A stretch of 64,000 nt of DNA from Streptomyces sp. Je 1-332 (GTDB taxonomy: Bacteria > Actinomycetota > Actinomycetes > Streptomycetales > Streptomycetaceae), in the NCBI RefSeq assembly GCF_040730185.1, contig NZ_CP160402.1:4712001-4776000 (forward strand). The letters are read 5' to 3'. The notes under the pieces were generated by a model, which did no database searches, was not told where the DNA came from, and worked only from the letters and a program-made list of their open reading frames with translations. This document shows positions 8,473 to 20,901 of the stretch, in pieces (positions within the stretch are counted from its first letter, which is position 1; every line of letters starts with the position of its first letter). The translations under genes and the position numbers were made by a program.

Positions 8473-9447
8473 GTGCCGCCCAGCAACGGCAGCCCGGCGC
8501 ACAGCGTGATCGAGACGGACACCCTCACCAAGCGCTACGGCAAGCAGCTGGCCGTGGACAGGCTGAGCCTCACCGTCCCCCAGGGCAGCGTCTTCGGGTT
8601 CCTCGGACCGAACGGCTCCGGCAAGACGACCACCATCCGCATGCTGATGGGCCTGATCGAGCCGACTTCCGGCCAGGCACGGGTCCTGGGCCACCCCATG
8701 CCGCGCGAGACGCGAAGGGTGCTGCCGTACGTCGGCGCGCTCATCGAAGGCCCCGCCCTCTACGGCTTCCTCTCCGGCCGCGACAACCTCCTGCGGTACG
8801 ACGCCGCCGACCCCACCGCCGATCCGCGCACCCGCCGCGCCCGCGCCGGAGCGGCCCTGGACCGGGTGGGGCTGAGCGCCGCCGCCGGCAAGAAGGCGAA
8901 GGCGTACTCACTCGGCATGAAGCAGCGCCTCGGCCTCGCGGCGGCGCTGCTCCAGCCGCGCAGGCTCCTCGTGCTCGACGAGCCGACCAACGGCCTCGAT
9001 CCACAGGGCATGCGCGAAATCCGTGCGCTGGTCCGGGAGTTGGCGTCGGACGGCACGACCGTCTTCCTCTCCTCGCACCTCCTGGACGAGATCGAGCAGG
9101 TCTGTACGCATGCCGCGGTGATGGCCAAGGGCCGACTGATCACCCAGGGCTCTGTGGCCGAACTCGCCGAACTCGCCGCCGGCGCGCGGGGACGGCTCGT
9201 CGTGACGACGCCGGACACGGGGGACGCGGTCCGTGTCCTGAAGGAACTCGGCGTGACGGACCTCTTCGTGACGGAGGACCGCGTGACGGGCGAGCCGCCG
9301 GGCGCGGAGACCGGCACCGACCTCGCTGAGCTGAACGCCGCGCTGGTCGGCGCGGGCGTACGGGTACGGGGCTTCGGCGTCGAACGTGCCTCGCTGGAGG
9401 ACGCTTTCGTGGTGCTGACGGGGGAGGGCTTCGATGTCGCGGGCTGA
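8473..9447 (+). CDS. ABC transporter ATP-binding protein (ABC-2 type exporter)
   Basis: The protein has 324 residues. Walker A is GPNGSGKT at about 45-52, the signature is YSLGMKQRL, Walker B is LLVLDEPTNGLD, and the switch-His region is FLSSHLLDE. The C-terminal extension after residue 215 is typical of DrrA/CcmA-like exporters. GTG at 8473 is preferred to the in-frame GTG at 8458 because GGGAGG lies 5 bases upstream. The gene overlaps the permease gene by 14 bases, so the two are probably translationally coupled. The substrate is unknown. The adjacent LolA-like protein suggests an envelope or lipid-related cargo, which is inference. Confidence 0.9.
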   Translation: MPPSNGSPAHSVIETDTLTKRYGKQLAVDRLSLTVPQGSVFGFLGPNGSGKTTTIRMLMGLIEPTSGQARVLGHPMPRETRRVLPYVGALIEGPALYGFLSGRDNLLRYDAADPTADPRTRRARAGAALDRVGLSAAAGKKAKAYSLGMKQRLGLAAALLQPRRLLVLDEPTNGLDPQGMREIRALVRELASDGTTVFLSSHLLDEIEQVCTHAAVMAKGRLITQGSVAELAELAAGARGRLVVTTPDTGDAVRVLKELGVTDLFVTEDRVTGEPPGAETGTDLAELNAALVGAGVRVRGFGVERASLEDAFVVLTGEGFDVAG

Positions 9448-10375
9448 GGCCGATGGCGCGGAGGCCGACGGCGTACGAGCGGATGACGTGCGAGCCGATG
9501 CGGTACGAGAGGTGAGCGGCCCCCGCGCAGTGCGGCGGATCTGGACCTTCGGTCTCTTCCGCAGTGAGCTGGGCATCACCTTCCGCCGCTGGCGCACCCT
9601 CGCCCTGCTCGGTGTGCTCGCCGCCGTGCCGGTCCTCGTGGGCGTGGCCGTCAGGATCGAGACCAGTGACGGTTCGTCGATGGGCGGGGGAGGCGAGGGC
9701 GGGGGCCCGGCGTTCATCGCGCAGGTCACCAACAACGGCCTGTTCCTGGTCTTCACCGCGCTCGCCGCGACCCTCCCCTTCTTCCTGCCCATGGCGGTCG
9801 GTGTCGTCGCGGGCGACTCCATCGCGGGCGAGTCCAGCGCGGGGACGCTGCGCTATCTCCTGGTCGCCCCCGCGGGACGTACGCGCCTGCTGCTCGCCAA
9901 GTACGCGACGGCGATGACGTTCTGCCTGGTCGCGACGCTCGTCGTCGCCGTGTCCGCGCTCGCCGTCGGGGCGTTGCTGTTCCCGCTCGGCGAGGTCACC
10001 ACGATCTCCGGCACCCGGATCGGCTTCGGCGAAGGGCTGGCACGGGCCCTGCTCATCGCACTCGTGGTCGCCGCGTCACTGATCGGTGTGGCGGCGCTCG
10101 GTCTGTTCGTGTCGACGCTGACGAGCAGCGGCATCGCGGCGATGGCGACGACCGTCGGACTGCTCATCACCATCCAGATCCTCGACCAGATCCCTCAACT
10201 GCACGCCATCCAGCCGTACTTCTTCTCGCACTACTGGCTGTCCTTCGCGGACCTGATGCGTGAGCCCGTCTACTGGGACGAGCTGGTCAAGAACCTCGGC
10301 CTCCAGGGCCTGTACGCGGCCTTGTTCGGCTCGGCGGCGTGGGCGAGATTCGGGGCGAAGGACATCACGGCGTAG
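9434..10375 (+). CDS. ABC-2 type transporter permease
   Basis: The 313-residue membrane protein has a charged N-terminal segment of short imperfect repeats (EADGAEADGVRADDVRADAV), about six hydrophobic segments, and the ABC-2 signature region GDSIAGESSAGTLRYLLVAPAGR before helix 3. It pairs with the ATPase encoded immediately upstream and overlapping. The cargo cannot be predicted. The repeat-rich first 25 residues look poorly conserved, and a later start is possible. Confidence 0.87.
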   Translation: MSRAEADGAEADGVRADDVRADAVREVSGPRAVRRIWTFGLFRSELGITFRRWRTLALLGVLAAVPVLVGVAVRIETSDGSSMGGGGEGGGPAFIAQVTNNGLFLVFTALAATLPFFLPMAVGVVAGDSIAGESSAGTLRYLLVAPAGRTRLLLAKYATAMTFCLVATLVVAVSALAVGALLFPLGEVTTISGTRIGFGEGLARALLIALVVAASLIGVAALGLFVSTLTSSGIAAMATTVGLLITIQILDQIPQLHAIQPYFFSHYWLSFADLMREPVYWDELVKNLGLQGLYAALFGSAAWARFGAKDITA

Positions 10376-10400
10376 GGCGCCCCGTGGCCGCGTGCGCGCG

Positions 10401-10994
10401 TCAGTTGTCGTACGGGTAGCGGGCGAGCGGCGGTTCCTGCGTGAAGAAGGTCTTGGCGCGGGCGATGGCCTCGGTGTCGTCGAGTACGTTGCCGGGCCGG
10501 GAGCCGTTGCCGAGCAGGACGCCGCCGAAGTGCATCGGGAAGAAGGCGGCGGTGTGGTTCAGGGTGCCGATCAGCGGGCCCGCGACCTCCTCCTCCTGGT
10601 GTGCGAGCACGGTCACGCCCCACAGGGTGCGGCCAGCCATCGTGTTCTTGAAGTCGACCTCCGGGACCTCCAGCCAGGCGTCCCAGTGGTCGAGGTAGCG
10701 CTTGGTGGTGGCCGAGAGCGAGTACCAGTACAGGGGCGACACGATGACGATGTCCGTGGCATCGAGGGTGGCGTCCAGGAGCGCCGCCTCGTGGTCGCCG
10801 ACGGGCCGGGGGCGGGCCCGGGGCCGGGTGCTGTCGTGGCGCAGGTCCTCGAAGTCGGGCAGTGGGTGGTCGGCGAGGTTCAGCCAGCGCTGCTCGACGT
10901 CCGGCGGGAGCTGCTCGGCGGCCTTGCGGGCCAGCGTCTCCGTGTTGCCATCGGGGCGGGCACTGCCGAGCACGAACAGGAACTTGCGGGTCAT
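10401..10994 (-). CDS. NAD(P)H-dependent FMN reductase, flavodoxin-like fold
   Basis: The 197-residue protein starts with the flavodoxin-like FMN loop FVLGSARPDGNTETLARKAAE, followed by a central VIVSPLYWYSLSATTKRYLDHWD motif typical of NADPH-dependent FMN reductases and MdaB/WrbA relatives. The likely role is cytoplasmic reduction of FMN or quinones. The ATG at 10994 is preceded by AGGGGG. A 43-base near-perfect palindrome lies 50-93 bases upstream and overlaps a good -10 element, so the gene is probably controlled by a repressor that is not encoded next to it. It converges with the ABC permease gene. Confidence 0.82.
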   Translation of the reverse strand: MTRKFLFVLGSARPDGNTETLARKAAEQLPPDVEQRWLNLADHPLPDFEDLRHDSTRPRARPRPVGDHEAALLDATLDATDIVIVSPLYWYSLSATTKRYLDHWDAWLEVPEVDFKNTMAGRTLWGVTVLAHQEEEVAGPLIGTLNHTAAFFPMHFGGVLLGNGSRPGNVLDDTEAIARAKTFFTQEPPLARYPYDN

Positions 10995-11044
10995 GGTGGT
11001 CCCCCTGGTCTGAGGCGTGGTGGCGCACGGCCGCGCAGGGCCGT

Positions 11045-11087
11045 GCAATTACCTGCGCTTGCACTATATGCACGCGCAGGTAATTGC
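11045..11087 (-). promoter_or_regulatory. 43-bp near-perfect palindrome (operator candidate) over the reductase promoter
   Basis: GCAATTACCTGCGC at 11045-11058 and GCGCAGGTAATTGC at 11074-11087 are exact reverse complements. Inside them TGCA-CTATA-TGCA continues the symmetry with a single mismatch. On the minus strand TATAGT can serve as a -10 box with TGGACG 18 bases upstream as -35, so a bound repressor would cover the promoter. Confidence 0.65.
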
Positions 11088-11123
11088 GTCCAGGGGGTAC
11101 CCGACTCGCAGGGCGGGGGACCG

Positions 11124-13771
<2,648 letters not shown>

Positions 13772-13996
13772 GAGGGGCTCGACCTCCCGTCAAGCTCGGT
13801 CGGATCATGTCGCTTTCGGTCACTTCTGTTCCCTTATGGGCGAAGGTAGCGACGATGATGCCCGAATCACAGGAGGTGGGGCCCACGTGTTTCACTCGCG
13901 GACCCGGCACGGCGCCTCCCGCGGCGAGCCGGTCATCCCACGGCCCGCGGCGAGCCGCCCCCCGGCCGTCCGGCGGTCAGCGAGGCCCTGGAAGGC

Positions 13997-14659
13997 GTGA
14001 CCGCGCTCTACCTGGTCGGCCCGCCCGAGCCACGCCCGATCGCCGACTTCGTCCACCAGGCGGCCGCAGCGGGCGTACGCCGCTTCGTCGTCCTCTCCGG
14101 GCGGGGCGTCGAGGTGTTCGGCGACTCCTTCGAGCCGTCGATGGCGGAGGCCGAGCGGGTGGTGCGCGAGGCGGGCGTGGACTGGACGGTGATCCGGCCC
14201 AACAACTTCTCGCAGAACTTCGACGAGGACATCTTCGCCGCGCCCTTGCGCGAGGGCCGACTCGCGCTGCCGGTCGGCGACGTGCCCGAACCGTTCGTCG
14301 ACGCGGAAGACATCGCGGACGTGGCCGCCGCGCTGCTCACCGAGCAGGGACACACGGGCCGGGTCTACGAACTCTCCGGCCCCCGAGCACTGACCTTCGC
14401 CGAAGCGGTCGCGGAGCTGGCGGACGCGTGGGGGCGCCCGATGCGCTTCGAGCACATCACGGCGGACGAGTACGTGACGGAACTGACCGCAGCCAACGTC
14501 CCCGCCGAACCGGCCCGAGCCCTGGCAGACATCCTCACCTGGCTGACCGACGGCCACAACGCCACCCCGGTGAACGGCGTACGAGACGTACTGGGCCGAG
14601 AACCACGCGACTTCACGGAGTACGCGAAGAAGGCCCCGGAGGGGGCAGCCCGACGCTAA
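13997..14659 (+). pseudogene. NmrA-like NAD(P)-binding protein lacking its N-terminal Rossmann half
   Basis: The frame encodes 220 residues matching the C-terminal three quarters of NmrA/YwnB-like proteins (ALEGVTALYLVGPPEP, AGVRRFVVLSGRG, VIRPNNFSQNF, FVDAEDIADVAAALL). The first 60-70 residues, with the GxxGxxG NAD(P) site, are missing. In another frame just upstream, 13860-13935 reads ITGGGAHVFHSRTRHGASRGEPV, which looks like a degraded Rossmann start and follows AGGAGGT. A deletion plus frameshift is the simplest explanation. A short non-binding regulator cannot be excluded. Confidence 0.55.
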
Positions 14660-14925
14660 CGCCCCAAAGGGGCGCGGGGAACGGCGCGCCCAGCCACGAC
14701 GGCCCGGCGGACAAAAAAGAGGCCCGACACGAGCGCCCCAAAGGGGCGCGGGGAACGGCGCGCTCAGCCACAACGAGCCCGCGCTAAGAAACGGCGCCCC
14801 GCAGGCAGGCGCATTTAAGGGGCGCGGGGAACTGCGCGACCGGCCACAACGAGCCCGCGGCTAAGAAACGGCGCCCCGCGGGCAAGCGCTTTTAAGGGGC
14901 GCGGGGAACTGCGCGACCGGCCACG
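14660..14925 (+). repeat. array of four dispersed intergenic repeat copies, two in a 76-bp tandem duplication
   Basis: Copies of the GGGGCGCGGGGAAC-[TG]-GCGCG element lie at 14661-14697, 14734-14771, 14814-14847 and 14890-14923. The last two belong to a tandem duplication of about 76 bases (14772-14847 and 14848-14923) sharing AACGAGCCCGCG, CTAAGAAACGGCGCCCCGC and the element itself. There is no gene in 14660-14966. The same element occurs at 8361-8391. Its inverted GCGCCCC/GGGGCGC arms would fold in RNA from either strand. Confidence 0.8.
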
Positions 14926-14966
14926 GCCGACCCGCAGAGACGGACGGCGCAGCCCGCAGGGGCAAG

Positions 14967-15986
14967 TCAGACCCCGGACTCCGTGCCCCGCCCGGCAGCG
15001 GGAGTCATCGGCTCGGTCTCCCGCCCCGCGACGGGGGCAACCGAAGCCACGGAACCCCGCCGAGCGGCAGCGACCCGCACCGCACCAAGCCGCGCACCGC
15101 GCACCGCATCCCAGGTCAGCAACGTCAACGCCACCCACACAAGCCCGAACCCGGCCCACCGCTCGGGCGGCATCGCCTCGTGGAAGTACAGGATGCCGAG
15201 CAGGAACTGGAAGACGGGCGCGAGGTACTGCAACATCCCCAGCGTCGCGAGCGGCACCCGGATCGCCGCGGCGCCGAAGCAGACCAGCGGGATGGCGGTG
15301 ACCACACCGGTCGCCGCGAGCAGCGCCCCGTGCCCGAAGCCCTCCGCGCCGAACGTGGCGTCGCCCCGCACACTCAGCCACACCAGGAAGCCGACCGCGG
15401 GCAGGAACTGGACCGCGGTCTCGGCCGCGAGCGACTCCAGACCGCTGAGCCCGACCTTCTTCTTCACCAGGCCGTACACGGCGAAGGAGAAGGCGAGGCA
15501 GAGCGAGATCCACGGCGGCTGCCCGTACCCGAAGGCGAGCACGAGGACCGCCACGAGGCCGACGGCGACGGCCGCCCACTGCACGGGACGCAGCCGCTCG
15601 CCGAGGATCAGGACGCCCATGGCGATGGTGACCAGGGGGTTGATGAAGTAGCCGAGGGAGGCCTCCACGACGTGGCCGGAGTTCACGGCCCAGATGTAGA
15701 CGCCCCAGTTGATCGTGATGACCGCCGCGGCGATCGTCACGAGGCCCAGCTTGCGCGGTTGGCGGATCAGCTCGCCCGCCCAGGCCCAGCGCCGCACGAC
15801 GAGGAGCGCGATGCCCACCACGACGAGGGACCAGGCCATGCGGTGCGCGAGGATCTCGCCCGCCCCGGCCGGCTTGAGCAGGGGCCAGAAGAGGGGCACG
15901 AGGCCCCACATTCCGTACGCCGCGAAACCGTTCAGCAGACCTATGCGCTGCTCGCTCCTCGACTTCTCGGCTGCGGCAGCGTCCAC
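14967..15986 (-). CDS. rarD: RarD/EamA family drug-metabolite-type transporter
   Basis: The 339-residue protein has ten hydrophobic segments and the RarD-specific start GLLNGFAAYGMWGLVPLFWPLL, then ILAHRMAWS and the ITINWGVYIWAVNSGHVVEASLGYFINPL block, all diagnostic for the RarD subfamily of EamA permeases. The C-terminal 40 residues are a Thr/Ala/Arg-rich cytoplasmic tail without family match. RarD function is unclear; chloramphenicol sensitivity was reported for a Pseudomonas homologue. GTG at 15986 follows AAGGAGGA by 4 bases. It is a monocistronic gene. Confidence 0.9.
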   Translation of the reverse strand: MDAAAAEKSRSEQRIGLLNGFAAYGMWGLVPLFWPLLKPAGAGEILAHRMAWSLVVVGIALLVVRRWAWAGELIRQPRKLGLVTIAAAVITINWGVYIWAVNSGHVVEASLGYFINPLVTIAMGVLILGERLRPVQWAAVAVGLVAVLVLAFGYGQPPWISLCLAFSFAVYGLVKKKVGLSGLESLAAETAVQFLPAVGFLVWLSVRGDATFGAEGFGHGALLAATGVVTAIPLVCFGAAAIRVPLATLGMLQYLAPVFQFLLGILYFHEAMPPERWAGFGLVWVALTLLTWDAVRGARLGAVRVAAARRGSVASVAPVAGRETEPMTPAAGRGTESGV

Positions 15987-16155
15987 GGGTCCTCCTTGGT
16001 GCGAGGCAGCCCCACGCTGCCCCCAAGAAGGTAGCGGGACAGGAGGCCCCGTGTCATGCCCGTCTCACGAAAACGGTCATGACCTCCGTCTCGCCGCCCC
16101 CGACGCTCCCGCCGCTCCCGACGCCCCCGCCGGCCCCGGCGCCCCCCATTCGCCC

Positions 16156-17016
16156 TCAGCTCTTGAGCGCCGCCGAGATCGCGTCGGCGACAGGCGTGGT
16201 CGGGCGCCCGATGAGCCGGGCCAGATCGCCGTTCGTACCGGCGAGCAGCCCCCGCTCGATCGCCGAGTCCATGTCGACGAGGATCGCGGCGAACTGCTCG
16301 GGAACGCCCGCGCCGGTCAGGATCGCGAGGTTCTGCTCGGCGGGCACGTTCGTGTACGAGATGTCCTTGCCGCTCTGTCGGGCGACCTCGGCGGCGTACT
16401 CGGCCAAGCTCCACGCGACATCGCCGCTCAGCTCGTACGCCTTGCCCTCGTGGCCCTCGCCGGTCAGTACGGCGACGGCGGCAGCCGCGTAGTCGGCCCG
16501 CGAGGCGGAGGCGATCCTGCCCTCGCCCGCGGAGGCGACGACGGCGCCGTGCTCCAGGACGGGAGCGAGGTTGGCCGTGTAGTTCTCGTGGTACCAGCCG
16601 TTGCGCAGGAACGTGTGCGGAAGCCCGGACGCGAGGATGAGCCGCTCGGTCTCCTTGTGCTCGGCCGCGAGGTCGAGGTCGGCGTCGGGTCCGCCGAGGA
16701 CACCGGTGTACGCGAGCAGCGCGACCCCCGCGGCACGCGCCGCGTCGATCACCGCCGCGTGCTGCGCCACCCGCCGCCCGACCTCGCTTCCGGAGATCAG
16801 CAGGACCCTGTCGCCCGCGGCGAAGACGCCGGCGAGGGTCTCGGGTGCGTTGTAGTCCGCGATCCGCAGCTCCACGCCCCGCGCGGCGAGGTCCGCGGCC
16901 TTCTCCTTGTCGCGGACGACGGCGGCTATCTGCCCCGCGGGCACCTGCGCGCCGAGCAGCCCGTCGATGACGAGACGGCCGAGCTGTCCGGTGGCTCCGG
17001 TGACGACGATGCTCAT
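16156..17016 (-). CDS. NAD(P)H:quinone oxidoreductase QorB-like / NmrA family SDR
   Basis: The 286-residue protein begins MSIVVTGATGQLGRLVIDGLL (GxxGxxG NAD(P) site) and has the downstream VLLISGSEVGRRVAQHAAVIDAA and FLRNGWYHENYTANL segments seen in the QorB group of atypical SDRs. QorB uses NADPH to reduce quinones. The gene is divergent from an HxlR regulator with a conserved N-terminal Cys, and this pairing is a known actinobacterial and firmicute theme in quinone/diamide stress response. The 100-base intergenic region holds a palindromic operator candidate. Confidence 0.83.
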   Translation of the reverse strand: MSIVVTGATGQLGRLVIDGLLGAQVPAGQIAAVVRDKEKAADLAARGVELRIADYNAPETLAGVFAAGDRVLLISGSEVGRRVAQHAAVIDAARAAGVALLAYTGVLGGPDADLDLAAEHKETERLILASGLPHTFLRNGWYHENYTANLAPVLEHGAVVASAGEGRIASASRADYAAAAVAVLTGEGHEGKAYELSGDVAWSLAEYAAEVARQSGKDISYTNVPAEQNLAILTGAGVPEQFAAILVDMDSAIERGLLAGTNGDLARLIGRPTTPVADAISAALKS

Positions 17017-17088
17017 GTCTGTTATCTCCCTCTGGTGCCCTTTGGTGCGGTTCGACAGTGAGCCTACGTCGGGCGCTAACTATTGGAA

Positions 17089-17113
17089 AGTACCCACTTT
17101 GAAGTAAGGTACT
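17089..17113. promoter_or_regulatory. HxlR operator candidate in the qorB-like/hxlR divergent region
   Basis: AGTACC at 17089-17094 and GGTACT at 17108-17113 form an inverted repeat with an inner ACTT-TG-AAGT. TTGGAA (17083-17088) and TAAGGT (17105-17110) with 16-base spacing can serve as -35/-10 for the regulator, whose ATG follows at 17117, so its mRNA would be leaderless. The operator covers this promoter, which predicts autoregulation and control of the divergent gene. Confidence 0.5.
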
Positions 17114-17116
17114 GGC

Positions 17117-17518
17117 ATGGCAGTAAGTAACTGGAATCTCGGGGACGAGGGCATGTGCCCGCAGCGCCTCGTCCTGGAACACGTCACGAGCCGCTGGGGC
17201 GTGCTCGTCCTGATCACCCTGGACGAGCGTTCGTACCGCTTCAGTGAGCTGCGCCGGGCCCTCGGCAGGGTCAGCGAGAAGATGCTGACGCAGACCCTCC
17301 AGACCCTGGAGCGCGACGGCCTGGTGCACCGCGACGCCAAGCCGGTCATCCCGCCGCGCGTCGACTACTCGCTCACCGACCTCGGGCGCGAGGTTGGCTC
17401 GCAGGTCCGGGCGCTCGCCGAGTGGACCGAGCGGCGCCTGGCGGACGTACAGGAAGCGCGCCTGGCGTACGACGAGGCCCGGTCCCAGGGGAAGGCGTAC
17501 GACGAAGCCCGGTCCTGA
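17117..17518 (+). CDS. HxlR family winged-helix redox regulator
   Basis: This 133-residue DNA-binding protein has the HxlR core GMCPQRLVLEHVTSRWGVLVL, with a conserved Cys at residue 14. In YodB/HypR/QorR relatives that Cys senses quinones or disulfide stress. The wing region is RFSELRRALGRVSEKMLTQTLQTLERDGLV. The protein ends with an imperfect duplication (AYDEARSQG, AYDEARS) encoded by a 22-base direct repeat at about 17466-17516 that runs into the stop codon. It probably represses the divergent QorB-like gene and itself. It may be translated from a leaderless mRNA, since the -10 ends 6 bases before ATG. Confidence 0.88.
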   Translation: MAVSNWNLGDEGMCPQRLVLEHVTSRWGVLVLITLDERSYRFSELRRALGRVSEKMLTQTLQTLERDGLVHRDAKPVIPPRVDYSLTDLGREVGSQVRALAEWTERRLADVQEARLAYDEARSQGKAYDEARS

Positions 17519-17536
17519 GGGATCAGAACCGGGCTT
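17505..17536. terminator. bidirectional hairpin between hxlR-like gene and korB
   Basis: AAGCCCGGT (17505-17513) pairs with ACCGGGCTT (17528-17536) and an inner CTGA/TCAG pair closes a GGGA loop. It overlaps the regulator's TGA and lies 19 bases past the korB stop, so it can end transcription from both convergent genes. T-runs are short, as is usual in Streptomyces. Confidence 0.65.
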
Positions 17537-17554
17537 GGAAGAGTGCGAGTTGAG

Positions 17555-18644
<1,090 letters not shown>

Positions 18645-18652
<8 letters not shown>

Positions 18653-20576
18653 TGATGGCCTCCTTGAGAGCCGTGGCGAGCTGCTCGGCCTTGAACGGCA
18701 TTCCATTGACCTGGTTGTACGAGACCGCGTCCACGAGGTACTTGGCGCGGAGGAGCGTGGCGAGCTGCCCGAGGTTCATCTCGGGGATCACCACCTTCTC
18801 GTAACGCTTCAGGACCTCGCCCAGATTCCGTGGGAACGGGTTGAGGTGGCGCAGATGGGCCTGCGCCACGCTCTGACCGGTCGCCCGCAGGCGCCGTACC
18901 GCCGCGGTGATGGGCCCGTAGGTCGAACCCCAGCCGAGGACGAGCAACTTGGCGTCCCCGGTGGCGTCGTCGACCTCCAGGTCCGGGACCTGGATTCCGT
19001 CGATCTTGGCCTGGCGGGTGCGGACCATGAAGTCGTGGTTGGCGGGGTCGTAGGAGATGTTGCCGGTGCCGTCCTGCTTCTCGATGCCGCCGATACGGTG
19101 CTCGAGACCGGGCGTGCCGGGAATCGCCCACGGACGGGCCAGCGTGTGCGGATCACGCTTGTACGGCCAGAAGACCTCGGTGCCGTCGTCCTCGGTGTGG
19201 TTGGTCCCCGAGGCGAACTGCACCCGCAGATCCGGGAGTTCGTCGGTGTCCGGGATGCGCCACGGCTCGGAGCCGTTGGCCAGATAACCGTCGGACAGCA
19301 GGAACACCGGCGTGCGGTAGGAGACCGCGATCCGCGCCGCCTCCAGCGCCGCGTCGAAACAGTCGGCCGGCGTCATCGGCGCCACGATCGGCACCGGCGC
19401 CTCACCATTGCGCCCGAACATCGCCTGGAGCAGATCCGCCTGCTCCGTCTTGGTCGGCAGACCGGTGGAGGGACCACCGCGCTGGATGTCCACGACCAGC
19501 AGCGGCAGTTCAAGAGAGACCGCGAGCCCGATCGTCTCCGACTTCAGCGCCACACCCGGCCCCGACGTGGTCGTCACCGCCAGCGACCCGCCGAACGCCG
19601 CGCCCAGCGCCGCCCCGATCCCCGCGATCTCGTCCTCGGCCTGGAAGGTGCGTACGCCGAAGTTCTTGTGCTTGCTGAGCTCGTGCAGGATGTCCGAGGC
19701 CGGGGTGATCGGATACGAGCCCAGATACAGCGGCAGGTCCGCCTGCCGGCCCGCCGCGATCAGCCCGTAGGACAGGGCCAGGTTCCCGGAGATGTTGCGG
19801 TACGTGCCGGTCGGGAACGCCTGGGCGGCCGGAGCGACCTCGTAGGAGACCGCGAAGTCCTCGGTCGTCTCGCCGAAGTTCCAACCGGCGTGGAACGCGG
19901 CGATGTTCGCCTCCGCGATGTCCGGCTTCTTCGCGAACTTCGCCCGCAGGAACTTCTCCGTCCCCTCGGTCGGCCGGTGGTACATCCACGACAACAACCC
20001 GAGCGCGAACATGTTCTTGCTGCGGCCCGCGTCCTTGCGGGAGAGGTCGAACTCCTTGAGCGCCTCCACCGTCAGCGTCGTCAGCGGCACCGGGTGGACG
20101 CTGTAGCCGTCCAGCGAACCGTCCTCCAGCGGCGAGACCTCGTAGCCGACCTTCTGCATCGCCCGTTTGGAGAACTCGTCCGTGTTGACGATGATCTCCG
20201 CGCCGCGCGGCACGTCGGCGATGTTCGCCTTCAGCGCCGCCGGGTTCATCGCGACGAGGACGTTCGGCGCGTCGCCCGGCGTGAGGATGTCGTGGTCGGC
20301 GAAGTGCAGCTGAAAGGAGGACACGCCCGGCAGGGTCCCGGCAGGGGCACGGATCTCGGCGGGGAAGTTCGGCAACGTCGACAGGTCGTTACCGAAGGAC
20401 GCCGTCTCCGAGGTGAACCGGTCACCGGTGAGCTGCATACCGTCACCCGAGTCACCCGCGAAGCGAATGATCACCCGGTCCAGACGGCGCACATCCTTCT
20501 CACCAGCATGCTTGCGCTGCTCTCCGACGACTGCCCCATCGGCCTGCTCTGCTGGGCTACTGACCTGGCTGGTCAC
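18645..20576 (-). CDS. korA: 2-oxoacid:ferredoxin oxidoreductase, fused gamma-alpha subunit (KorA)
   Basis: This 643-residue fusion has two parts. The N-terminal gamma domain starts VIIRFAGDSGDGMQLTGDRF at about 35-55. The alpha domain begins near residue 245 with LPLYLGSYPITPASDILHELS and contains FQAEDEIAGIGAALGAAFGG. No ferredoxin-like 4Fe-4S domain is fused, so the electron acceptor must be a separate ferredoxin. This domain order matches actinobacterial KorA. The start is GTG at 20576, with GGGAGGT 9 bases upstream. It is the first gene of the korAB operon. The product would supply low-potential ferredoxin, which may be relevant to the nearby NuoEFG-less complex I. Confidence 0.93.
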
Positions 20577-20901
20577 TGAACTGGACCTCCCTCGGGCGGC
20601 TGAGCGGGAAGGGCTGGGCGACCGGCCTTCCCAAGGCCCACCCTACGTCGGTAAGGGTCGCCTTCCTGGGGCGGATCGCATGATGGACCTGATTTTGAGA
20701 TGCGCATATGCCCCAGTTTGCCGTGCTGTGCCCCGCCTCCCGGCCTGCCATGGGAGACGCCCCCCGCTCATCCTTTGGTTCTAGGACCGTGCTCCTTGCT
20801 CGCGTTCGTGCTCGTGTTCGTGCTCGCGTCCCTGCTCCTGCTCTCGCGCGCTCCCGCTGATACCTCTAGTGGCACTCATTAGCTGACGCAGCGTCAGATT
20901 G
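20577..20901. other. gene-less upstream region of korA with a 12-base tandem repeat
   Basis: No supported gene is present. Bases 20798-20845 are four imperfect 12-base units of the type GCTCGCGTTCGT. Their coding potential is not credible on either strand. The korA-proximal half must hold the kor promoter, but no clear -35/-10 pair is seen. The response-regulator stop lies at the other end. Confidence 0.5.
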
